From: JBARRO01 sp049644265
GTDB taxonomy: Bacteria; Bacteroidota; Ignavibacteria; UBA10030
Direction: 5' to 3'
Assembly (NCBI GenBank): GCA_049644265.1
Contig: JBARRO010000042.1
Span: 1 to 14,110, forward strand
Length of the DNA: 14,110 nucleotides
Part shown: one piece after another, positions 6,832-13,257 of the stretch
How positions within the stretch are numbered: the first letter of the stretch is position 1
Layout: each line of letters begins with the position of its first letter
Notes under the pieces: generated by a model
The model's input: only the letters and a program-made list of their open reading frames with translations
The model's database searches: none
Told to the model about the DNA's origin: nothing
Position numbers and translations under genes: made by a program

Positions 6832-7650
6832 CTATAGATATGCTTTGCGCTGTCTCCTTACCTCATACAACACCGCCGCACTCGCACTCCCCACATTCAG
6901 CGAATCGACCCCCGCTTCCATCGGAATAGCAGCCCGGTCTTTGCAGACCTCTAGGATTTTCTTCGATATCCCGTCTCCTTCACTCCCGAATACAACGCAG
7001 CAGCTCGCGGAAAAATCAGTCTTTGAAAGTGTCTGTTCCCGGGCCGCCGGATGGGCGGCAATCACCTTCATCCCATGCTTTTGAAGAGCCGACAAATCGT
7101 CGGCAAGGTTGGAACTCTGAACAACGGGGAGTTTAAAGATCGTGCCCATGGAATTACGCACCGATCTTCGCAAGTATGGACTGCTCGATGTCTCTCCTAC
7201 AAGAAGTCCCTGCACTCCGAACGCAACGCAGTTTCGCACAAGAACACCGAGATTTTCGGAGTTCGTCAATCCGTCGACGGCAACAAAGAGGATGGGCTTT
7301 GACGACCGCGCGAGAAGCTGCTCGAGGGTCTCAGGTTCGGGGATTTTTGCGACGGCCATAACTCCCTGATGCAGATGAAACCCAACGATCGTGTGGAGCA
7401 GGCTCTTAGCGCCGACAAAAACGTCGAACTGCTCGGGTCTTGCTTGCAGCGTTGTCTTGTATTCCTCCAGCCACTCTGGAGTGAGGAGGACGGAAAGAAT
7501 TTGAATATTACTTTCGAACAAGCGTTCAATCACCTTATTGCCTTCGGCGACGAAGATGCCATTTCGCCGATGCTCCTCTGGTTGACGAAGCGTCAGATAC
7601 GGCTGAAGATGGGGGTGGTTGAGATGCTCGACGGTGACGATATTCATCAT
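6832..7650 (-). CDS. SpoU/TrmH-family RNA 2'-O-methyltransferase
   Basis: Cytoplasmic SAM-dependent methyltransferase of the SPOUT superfamily that methylates a ribose 2'-OH in rRNA or tRNA. All three trefoil-knot motifs are visible (272-aa protein from ATG 7650): motif 1 TNSENLGVLVRNC (129-141) with the catalytic-type Arg139; motif 2 VVFGSEGDGISKKIL (219-233); motif 3 IPMEAGVDSLNVGSASAAVLYE (242-263) with N252. An N-terminal substrate-binding domain is present at about 22-108 (FVAEGNKVIERLFES, VMAVAKIPE), as in RlmB/TsnR-like members. Target nucleotide cannot be inferred from the motifs. The start could be ATG 7650 or 7647; a TTG at 7656 is less likely. It is the only minus-strand gene, transcribed divergently from the NADH dehydrogenase across a hairpin-rich spacer and convergently with the CDGSH gene. 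Confidence 0.93.
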   Translation of the reverse strand: MMNIVTVEHLNHPHLQPYLTLRQPEEHRRNGIFVAEGNKVIERLFESNIQILSVLLTPEWLEEYKTTLQARPEQFDVFVGAKSLLHTIVGFHLHQGVMAVAKIPEPETLEQLLARSSKPILFVAVDGLTNSENLGVLVRNCVAFGVQGLLVGETSSSPYLRRSVRNSMGTIFKLPVVQSSNLADDLSALQKHGMKVIAAHPAAREQTLSKTDFSASCCVVFGSEGDGISKKILEVCKDRAAIPMEAGVDSLNVGSASAAVLYEVRRQRKAYL

Positions 7651-7717
7651 GTCCAAACATACGAAGAACTGACCACGAATGGAATCTTGCGTAATGCGGG
7701 ATTTTTGCTATCTTCGT

Positions 7718-7902
7718 AACACGATAACACGAATGACACGAATAAGACGAATTAACACGAATGGATTTCAAATTCTGAAAGAGAACCTCTATTTGTGTCA
7801 TTCGTACCATTCGGCTTATCCGTGTTTCGAACACGAATAGCACGAAGAACACGAATGGATTTATTTGTGTGATTCGTTCCATTCGGCGCTTATTCGTGTT
7901 CC
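7718..7902. repeat. Duplicated hairpin built of CACGAAT-type short repeats
   Basis: The left part is a run of ACACGAAT-like units (7719-7763). An inverted counterpart follows at 7791-7827, so 7736-7752 can pair with 7809-7825 at 15 of 17 positions. The whole design then repeats: AACACGAATGGATTT occurs at 7754-7768 and again at 7848-7862, each followed by ATTTGTGT (7791-7798; 7863-7870). In the second copy GAACACGAATA (7829-7839) is the exact inverse of 7891-7901, with almost no loop at the centre. The first copy has about 22 extra bases at its centre. The element fills most of the divergent spacer between methyltransferase and NADH dehydrogenase genes, so promoters of both must lie in or beside it. 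Confidence 0.8.
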
Positions 7903-7917
7903 TATCAACGGGTCCAT

Positions 7918-7923
7918 GAGGAG
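7918..7923 (+). promoter_or_regulatory. Ribosome-binding site for the NADH dehydrogenase
   Basis: GAGGAG, 4 bases before ATG 7928. It supports this start rather than ATG 7916 or an upstream TTG at 7865 that lies within the repeat. Confidence 0.65.
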
Positions 7924-7927
7924 CTAC

Positions 7928-9172
7928 ATGAGCGAGCCTGAGAAAAAAAGGGTTGTCGTTCTTGGAACAGGCTTCGGCGCGTTCAGTTTTGTGAAACGCG
8001 TCGACACACGTCTGTTTGATGTGACTGTTGTCAGTCCGAGGAACCACTTCCTGTTCACGCCGCTTCTTCCGAGCACGACCGTAGGCACGATTGAATTTCG
8101 CAGCATTATTGAGCCGCTCAGAGTCGCGAGACCGGAGGTTCACTTCTATCAGGCGATTTGCCGGTCGGTCGACCCGGTTGGAAAGACCATTTCGTGTGAA
8201 GGCATACTCGAGAACAACACGTTTGAACTTCCGTTCGACCTTCTGCTCATTGCGGTCGGCTCTGTCGTCAATACGTACGGAATTCCCGGCGTGGCGGAAC
8301 ACACGCTGTATCTCAAGGATCTTGCGGATGCTCGTGCCATCCGCCAGCGCATCATCGAATGTTTCGAGCAGGCATCGCAGCCGGGAATTTCGGACGAAGA
8401 GCGAGCGCGCTTGCTCCGGTTTGTCGTGGTGGGCGGCGGGCCGACGGGCGTGGAATTTGCGGCAGAAATGCATGATTTCCTGACGGAGGACCTGCAAAAG
8501 TCCTATCCCGACCTCGCCGGCGATGAACACATCGTGCGCATTACCCTGCTCGAAGCCGCAGAGCAAATCCTGAACTCGTTCGATGCTGTCCTGAGCGACT
8601 ACACGAGGCGCCTGTTTCAGCGTCAGCGGATTGAAGTACGGACGGGCTCGCTCGTGACGAAGGTGGAGAAGAACCGCATTCTCCTCAAGGATGGGACCGT
8701 CATACCCTGCGGTCTGATCGTGTGGTCCACGGGAGTCGGCCCAACGTCGTTCATTAAGAATCTCCCGTTCGAGAACGACCGCGACCGGCTCATCACCGAC
8801 GACTTCCTTCGAACCGTTTCATCAGAGTCGATTTATGCGTTAGGAGATTGTGCAACAATCCGGGGCAAGAATCTGCCGGCGACTGCGCAGGTTGCTCAGC
8901 AACAAGGAACATACCTTGCGAAAGCACTTAGAAAGCTTGTTCAAGGGAAGTCCGTTCCTGAATTCCGATACAAGCATCTTGGAATGCTCGCGTATGTCGG
9001 TAGCAACCGCGCTCTGGCAGATCTTTCATCGTTCAAGGGAAAAGGCTTTTCCGCATGGCTCTTTTGGCGCTCTGCATACCTGACCCGCCTCGTAAGTCTC
9101 AAGAACAAAATCCTCGTGGCATTCGACTGGGTGAAGGCATTTGTGTTTGGAAGGGATATCAGCAGGTTCTAG
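7928..9172 (+). CDS. Type II NADH:quinone oxidoreductase (NDH-2)
   Basis: Peripheral membrane flavoprotein that passes electrons from NADH to quinone without pumping protons. The 414-aa protein has two Rossmann folds: FAD-binding VVVLGTGFGAFSF (9-21) and NADH-binding FVVVGGGPTGVEFAAEM (165-181). The second FAD motif is IYALGDCA (302-309), and AQVAQQQG (320-327) is the quinone-site sequence of NDH-2 enzymes. The C-terminus (FWRSAYLTRLVSLKNKILVAFDWVK..FGRDISRF) is the amphipathic membrane-anchoring tail seen in the fungal/plant-like NDE/NDI branch and many FCB bacteria. No EF-hand insertion is present. It probably has its own transcript, since upstream is a divergent gene and downstream a spacer with an inverted-repeat cassette. 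Confidence 0.94.
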   Translation: MSEPEKKRVVVLGTGFGAFSFVKRVDTRLFDVTVVSPRNHFLFTPLLPSTTVGTIEFRSIIEPLRVARPEVHFYQAICRSVDPVGKTISCEGILENNTFELPFDLLLIAVGSVVNTYGIPGVAEHTLYLKDLADARAIRQRIIECFEQASQPGISDEERARLLRFVVVGGGPTGVEFAAEMHDFLTEDLQKSYPDLAGDEHIVRITLLEAAEQILNSFDAVLSDYTRRLFQRQRIEVRTGSLVTKVEKNRILLKDGTVIPCGLIVWSTGVGPTSFIKNLPFENDRDRLITDDFLRTVSSESIYALGDCATIRGKNLPATAQVAQQQGTYLAKALRKLVQGKSVPEFRYKHLGMLAYVGSNRALADLSSFKGKGFSAWLFWRSAYLTRLVSLKNKILVAFDWVKAFVFGRDISRF

Positions 9173-9202
9173 GCCCTTTTCCAACTTGGGTAGTGTCCTC
9201 AT

Positions 9203-9231
9203 TTGAACCGAGCTTTTGAATTACGTATGTT
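9203..9231 (+). promoter_or_regulatory. Putative sigma70-type promoter inside the left inverted repeat
   Basis: TTGAAC (9203-9208) and TATGTT (9226-9231) are 17 bases apart; each matches the consensus at 4 of 6 positions. It reads inward toward the small gene starting at 9264. The -35 box is part of the terminal repeat. Transcription would start near 9238. Confidence 0.4.
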
Positions 9232-9263
9232 TTGGGCATCACCTTAAGTTAAGGAGGTTCCCA

Positions 9264-9497
9264 ATGACCGATAAAGAAACCGCGTTAGCCATCTCTACCC
9301 TTACCGTAGTCTTGCGAGGCGTTTTACAAAGTTCATCCAAGTCATCGCTTGATATATTGGATCGGGCGATAGATTCAGCTCTTTCTCGTAATCCCTTTGA
9401 AGGCCTGCCAACCTCTCGGAATAATCCTTCGCGCGACGAGATTTCTCAAAGCGCAAAAGCCTTCGTGAAATCCTGCAAACAGAGGAATTTCCAGTAG
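9264..9497 (+). CDS. Small hypothetical protein, 77 aa, in the inverted-repeat cassette
   Basis: I do not recognise this protein. It begins MTDKETALAISTLTVVLRGVLQ and has no signal peptide, Cys pair or known motif. Residues 5-45 look helical (ALAISTLTVVLRGVLQSSSKSSLDILDRAIDSAL in segments), with an amphipathic pattern; a Pro/Asn-rich turn (44-55) is followed by a second charged helix (57-75), ending NFQ. The case for a real gene is the perfect AAGGAGG at 9251-9257, 6 bases before ATG, and a promoter-like sequence upstream. Codon choice is more AT-leaning than the flanking genes, which fits arrival with the element. It could instead be a chance open frame behind a chance site. Confidence 0.5.
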   Translation: MTDKETALAISTLTVVLRGVLQSSSKSSLDILDRAIDSALSRNPFEGLPTSRNNPSRDEISQSAKAFVKSCKQRNFQ

Positions 9498-9585
9498 AAT
9501 GTATCCGACGCAATTTTCTTCCCGCTGTTTAGACAGAGGAAAAACTCGTCTTTCAAATATGGACACTACCTCAAATCGACGAGCG

Positions 9586-9614
9586 TTGACATTCCCCCAA
9601 AAAGGTAGTACCAT
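9586..9614 (+). promoter_or_regulatory. Putative sigma70-type promoter for the STAS gene
   Basis: A perfect TTGACA (9586-9591) is followed after 17 bases by TACCAT (9609-9614), 4 of 6 to the -10 consensus. It begins 16 bases outside the inverted-repeat cassette and would give a leader of about 95 bases before ATG 9716, containing the palindrome at 9675-9697. Confidence 0.45.
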
Positions 9615-9674
9615 GCGCCTCGGATGAGGGGGAGTCGCGTGTGATTTCCAAATCAAGTCTTGAGACCGGAAGCC

Positions 9675-9697
9675 TTCGAAGAGAAATTCTTTTCGAA
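9675..9697. promoter_or_regulatory. Near-perfect 23-bp palindrome before the STAS gene
   Basis: Half sites TTCGAAGAGAA (9675-9685) and TTCTTTTCGAA (9687-9697) are reverse complements at 10 of 11 positions around a central A. It ends 5 bases before the AAGGAG at 9703-9708. It could be an operator for a dimeric regulator or a leader-RNA hairpin; with a one-base centre the DNA-operator reading is more natural. Confidence 0.5.
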
Positions 9698-9715
9698 TCA
9701 AGAAGGAGACTTCAT

Positions 9716-10054
9716 ATGACACTTAAAGAAAAAATGTACGCCGATGTGGCCGTGCTCTCGTTGAAAGGCAATATGGTGGGGGAACCGGACACCGACAAGT
9801 TACGGGACAGAATTTATGGGTTACTGCAGGAAGATTTGAAGAAAATTGTGATCGATTTGAAAGGGGTTCGCTGGATCAACAGCTCGGGTCTCGGCGTGCT
9901 CATCGCTTCGCTGACCTCTGTGAAGAACAAAGGCGGCGACCTTCGCCTCTCGAACATCACCGACAAAGTCGAGAGCCTTCTGGTGATCACCCAGCTTGTG
10001 AAAGTCTTCAAGACGTACGAAACGGTCGACCGGGCCGTGGCGAGTTTTAAGTAG
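9716..10054 (+). CDS. STAS-domain anti-sigma factor antagonist
   Basis: Single STAS domain of 112 aa related to SpoIIAA/RsbV. In partner switching the unphosphorylated form binds an anti-sigma kinase and frees a sigma factor or other target. The signature VRWINSSGLGVLIASL (51-66) contains the phosphorylation site, by alignment with SpoIIAA most likely Ser57, with Asn55 in place of the usual Asp. Strands VAVLSLKGNM (11-20) and KIVIDLKG (43-50), and the final helix with LVKVFKTYETVDRAVASF (94-111), are standard. ATG 9716 has AAGGAG 7 bases upstream; the frame is open further upstream from 9641 but without such a site. It is followed after 107 bases by a CHASE2-SpoIIE phosphatase, the natural enzyme to dephosphorylate it. 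No kinase gene is in view. Confidence 0.93.
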   Translation: MTLKEKMYADVAVLSLKGNMVGEPDTDKLRDRIYGLLQEDLKKIVIDLKGVRWINSSGLGVLIASLTSVKNKGGDLRLSNITDKVESLLVITQLVKVFKTYETVDRAVASFK

Positions 10055-10161
10055 TCTCTTCCGCTCTTTTAGTCAGAGGGGACGACAAATCCTTCGGTTG
10101 ACGATTTCCGCTCACCCTTCCACGTGATTCTCTCGCCGATCCACGGCACGAGGAGAACCTG

Positions 10162-12240
10162 ATGTCCTCTCCCGCGTTTCCGAATTTTGACGGACCGCCA
10201 AGAACCCCGGTGTTAAAGCTCACCCGTCCGATGAAGTACGCCCTCTGGGCGTTTGGCATTTATATCTTCATGCTCTGCCTGGAGAGTCTGAGTGCTCTCG
10301 ATTCATTGGAACAGTGGCAAAGAGGATTTTATCCCAAGCTCGACCAGGAAACATATTGGTCGACTTCGCCGCAGTTCTTCCGCCGGCGGGGCTTGAGGAT
10401 TGCATACGATAACTTCCTGCGCTTCGGTTGGAACGCATCAAACCAGGACTCCATTCCCCTCAGCCGCATCTACCTTGGTCTTCCCGACTACAGCAACGAA
10501 TCCTACCTGCAGCGATGTCATGAAGTGGCAGTGTTTCTTCGAAAGGCTGGCGCGAAAGCCGTCCTTGTGCCGCTTCCCAACAACCTGTCCGTAACGGAGA
10601 ATGTGCGCCGACTCATCCTGGCGTTGAATGAAACTGGCGTGGTGATTTTCGGCCAATGGTTGCAGGGAACCCAATTCCAAACGACCCATCCGCTGTTCCG
10701 TCGGGCCAAACTTCGGTGGGGCGCGATTACGGCGATTCGTCGGTTTGCCGAAGGACCACAATCGTTTGTCCCCTACCGCGTCAGAGAGGCCTACGATGAT
10801 TCTCCGGTTCCCGATGTATCGCTTCTCGTGCTTGCCGTGGAGCATGGAAGAATCGATACGGTTGTTGCACGGGAGGGAACAGACGCCGTTGAGGTTGAAG
10901 GCCATTCCGTACCTACGGACGAGAACGGAAACACGATGATCAACTATGGGGCCCAGGGATCGTGGGCCGGGTCAATGAGTGCAGAAGTAACGGAACGCGG
11001 GAATCTCGTCTTTTCTCCGCCCTGGACCGGAACTCGCGAAGAACACGAAAGGCTTGAAAAGAGAATTGACAGTGTGGCTCACGCGCTCCACAATCAAAAG
11101 ACGGTGTGGATCGAATGTTATCAGATGCCGAAGCCCGAACTCTCACAGTGGTATGATGAGTTCCAGGTCTACGATGGAATTATCCGAATGATCATCACAA
11201 GTCAATACATGCGAAGAAGTGATGGCTGGAACCCGCTCCTTGTCATGGCTATGACAGTCCTGGTGGCGCTCATGGCTCTGCGAATGCGAACGGTCTCCGC
11301 GTCATTTGCTGTCGGAATCTTCTCAACGCTGATGTTCATTGGGAGCCTTTGGCTCTGCAATGCAAAGAACATTTACTGGCCCTCAACCTACCCTCTTGCG
11401 ACGCTCGTCCTCGGCGGGGGCATTTTAGTGGCGGTGAGAAGGTCTCACCGACGTGAGGATGACTATGAGCGGACAATCGCCTCACTCCAGGTCAGGTCAC
11501 AAGCGATGGGAAGCGAACTCCGCACGGCGCACGACATGCAAATGAGCCTCATGCCGACGAAAGATCCGATTGTGCCGGGATTTTTCATATCCGGTATGTG
11601 CAAGCCCGCCGAATCGGTCGGCGGAGATTACTACGATTATATCTGGCTTGATGAGGAAAAAACGAAGCTCGGCATTGCGCTTGCGGATGTGAGCGGAAAA
11701 GCGATGAAGGCGGCTATGACGGCGGTGATGACGAGCGGGCTTGTTGTCCGGGAGATCAGCGGAGCCAGTCATCCCTCTGAAATCCTGAAGAAGATCAACC
11801 TGCCGATGTATCTGAAAACCGAGAAGAAAACATTCGTTGCGATGGTCTTCGCGATGATTGACACGAAAACCAGGGAACTGACTCTTGCAAACGCCGGCCA
11901 GGTGGAGCCGCTCCTGAAACACGCCGGGGAGGTCACCCGCCTTCGCACCGATGGCCTGCGGATTCCGCTTGGCATTCAGGAGAAGGTCTCGTACACGGAG
12001 ACCACGATCCCTCTTCAGAAAGGGGACTTCCTGCTCTTTTCAACGGATGGGCTCTCCGAAGGCACGAACGAAAAGGGAGAAATGTTCGGCGTTGAGCGGG
12101 TTGAAGAATTCCTCAGGAATTTTAAAACGCCGACGATTGTCACGTATTTCCTCCAGAGCCTGTTTAATGAAGCAGAACGATTCTCAGGCTCTGCGCAACA
12201 ACACGATGATATCACCGCAGTCGGAATTCAGGTAGAATAG
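10162..12240 (+). CDS. Membrane-bound CHASE2-SpoIIE PP2C serine phosphatase
   Basis: Sensor phosphatase expected to dephosphorylate a STAS protein on sensing an extracytoplasmic signal. The 692-aa protein has one N-terminal membrane helix (about 26-46), a large outside domain (about 50-350), three closely spaced helices (357-374, 379-399, 409-426) and a cytoplasmic SpoIIE/PP2C domain (about 450-692). One helix, sensor, then three helices is the CHASE2 layout; the VPTDENGNTMINYG stretch (250-263) and VYDGIIRMIITSQYMRR (336-352, in place of the common MPGVxIHA..LL segment) support a divergent CHASE2. Catalytic motifs are ESVGGDYYDY (484-493), IALADVSGKAMKAAM (505-519), LLFSTDGLSEG (624-634) and HDDIT (681-685), so the metal-binding Asp residues are intact. 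GAGGAG lies 6-7 bases before ATG. Two further genes follow closely on the same strand. Confidence 0.9.
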   Translation: MSSPAFPNFDGPPRTPVLKLTRPMKYALWAFGIYIFMLCLESLSALDSLEQWQRGFYPKLDQETYWSTSPQFFRRRGLRIAYDNFLRFGWNASNQDSIPLSRIYLGLPDYSNESYLQRCHEVAVFLRKAGAKAVLVPLPNNLSVTENVRRLILALNETGVVIFGQWLQGTQFQTTHPLFRRAKLRWGAITAIRRFAEGPQSFVPYRVREAYDDSPVPDVSLLVLAVEHGRIDTVVAREGTDAVEVEGHSVPTDENGNTMINYGAQGSWAGSMSAEVTERGNLVFSPPWTGTREEHERLEKRIDSVAHALHNQKTVWIECYQMPKPELSQWYDEFQVYDGIIRMIITSQYMRRSDGWNPLLVMAMTVLVALMALRMRTVSASFAVGIFSTLMFIGSLWLCNAKNIYWPSTYPLATLVLGGGILVAVRRSHRREDDYERTIASLQVRSQAMGSELRTAHDMQMSLMPTKDPIVPGFFISGMCKPAESVGGDYYDYIWLDEEKTKLGIALADVSGKAMKAAMTAVMTSGLVVREISGASHPSEILKKINLPMYLKTEKKTFVAMVFAMIDTKTRELTLANAGQVEPLLKHAGEVTRLRTDGLRIPLGIQEKVSYTETTIPLQKGDFLLFSTDGLSEGTNEKGEMFGVERVEEFLRNFKTPTIVTYFLQSLFNEAERFSGSAQQHDDITAVGIQVE

Positions 12241-12258
12241 CGGAGACCAAGCCGGATC

Positions 12259-13257
12259 ATGGGCGAATTCGGAACATCATTGATCGCGTTCGGTCTCCTA
12301 TGGGCGCTTCTTCGTCTGGGAAATGAATTATGGGGGAAGAATCTTCTCCCGGCGTGGGCGACTCCCATCGGAGGAATCGTGGCCTGGGCATGCGTTCTCA
12401 GCATTGCGGGACCGTTCATTGCGCTTGCCAGGTTGTTCCTGGTCGTCATGGAGAAGCCCAACGTTGCGGTCGCATACCAAATTGGGGGGATCGCTATTCT
12501 GGGTTCTCTTCTCGCAAAAGTACTGGTGGATCATACGGAGATTCTTGATTATGACAGGGTCCAACCGTTTTTGTTCGCGTCGCTGAAATTTCAACGATAT
12601 GGCGCGAGTCGGGAAAACATTTTTGCAAAGCTCGAGCAGCAGGAAATCAAGGCAATCTACAAAGAGCAAACCGGAAAAGACCTTACGTTTGAACCCCAGG
12701 GCAAAAAGCAATTCAGGGAGATGAGCGAGGCGGAGGCCAGACGTGAGCTTGCCGAGGCAAGAAAAATAAATCCTCGGTCGATCCATCTGAAAGCTGAAAT
12801 TGACCAGCTGCTCCAGGGAAAGACGACGGACATCACGGAGGCGTTCAAAATCAATGTCATGAAGCTCGCCCGACATCGATTGTATGAAGAGTGTTCCGAT
12901 GTTGCGATCGACCCGGAAACAAAGACCATGAGGTTCAAAATCCGGTTTCCAGAACTGACGAGCGGCGTCGAATTAACGAGAGAGAGAATGTTCCGGATTT
13001 ATCAGGATCTCTACGATGCACTGCAGAGTCTGAACATGGAACACTGGATGGCGCCGTACCACGAGTTTATCGAGTCCTACAGCATCACCTGTCATCGTGT
13101 CGAGATGGACGGATTTGACATGTCGCAGGAGATTCCGTTCATGACCATGGAGATCGCGACGAGCGAGCTCCGTAGTCGCGAAAAAACGATCTTCATTGCA
13201 TCCGAACTCGCTAAAATCGCAACCATTACCATGACCGAAGGAAAGAATATTTTATGA
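12259..13257 (+). CDS. Unknown membrane protein, three N-terminal helices and cytoplasmic domain
   Basis: I do not recognise a family. The 332-aa protein has hydrophobic segments at about 5-21, 38-64 and 72-90, then a soluble part of about 240 residues. This includes a charged helical stretch rich in Glu, Lys and Ala (118-190; MSEAEARRELAEARK) and a mixed alpha/beta C-terminal part (VAIDPETKTMRFKIRFPEL, 214-234; then RERMFRIYQDLYDALQSL). No catalytic motif is visible. It begins 18 bases after the phosphatase stop with a poor ribosome-binding site, and its stop overlaps the start of the next gene by 4 bases (ATGA), so coupling with the following exported protein is likely. It may be an envelope-associated partner of the phosphatase or of the transglutaminase-like protein; both are guesses from position. 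Confidence 0.8.
   Translation: MGEFGTSLIAFGLLWALLRLGNELWGKNLLPAWATPIGGIVAWACVLSIAGPFIALARLFLVVMEKPNVAVAYQIGGIAILGSLLAKVLVDHTEILDYDRVQPFLFASLKFQRYGASRENIFAKLEQQEIKAIYKEQTGKDLTFEPQGKKQFREMSEAEARRELAEARKINPRSIHLKAEIDQLLQGKTTDITEAFKINVMKLARHRLYEECSDVAIDPETKTMRFKIRFPELTSGVELTRERMFRIYQDLYDALQSLNMEHWMAPYHEFIESYSITCHRVEMDGFDMSQEIPFMTMEIATSELRSREKTIFIASELAKIATITMTEGKNIL

Larger units (their letters stand above)
9189..9570. mobile_element. 382-bp inverted-repeat-bounded cassette, MITE- or IS-relic-like
   Basis: GGTAGTGTCCTCATTTGAA at 9189-9207 and the reverse complement of 9552-9570 (GGTAGTGTCCATATTTGAA) agree at 17 of 19 positions. The similarity goes on inward with a small gap (CCGAGCTTTT against ACGAGTTTTT), giving terminal repeats of about 30 bp. 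Length, terminal repeats and a lower-GC interior fit a non-autonomous insertion element. No transposase fragment can be read inside, and no target-site duplication is obvious in the flanks. It contains a promoter-like sequence and one small gene with a strong ribosome-binding site. An alternative is an old insertion-sequence remnant reduced to its ends. Confidence 0.6.

Noticed and set aside
7718..7902. CRISPR-like array of CACGAAT repeats
   Set aside because: Units are too short and of uneven length, there are no unique spacers of constant size, the arms are inverted, and no cas gene is present.
7535..8566. Long minus-strand open frame (343 codons) across the repeat zone and NADH dehydrogenase
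   Set aside because: It runs through repeats and opposite conserved NDH-2 sequence, with no domain or ribosome-binding site.
9189..9570. Complete insertion sequence
   Set aside because: The interior is too short for a transposase and no transposase motif or fragment is readable on either strand; no target duplication was found.
10055..10161. Promoter before the phosphatase gene
   Set aside because: A TTGACG at 10098-10103 has no acceptable -10 box at 16-18 bases, so I could not support a separate promoter.
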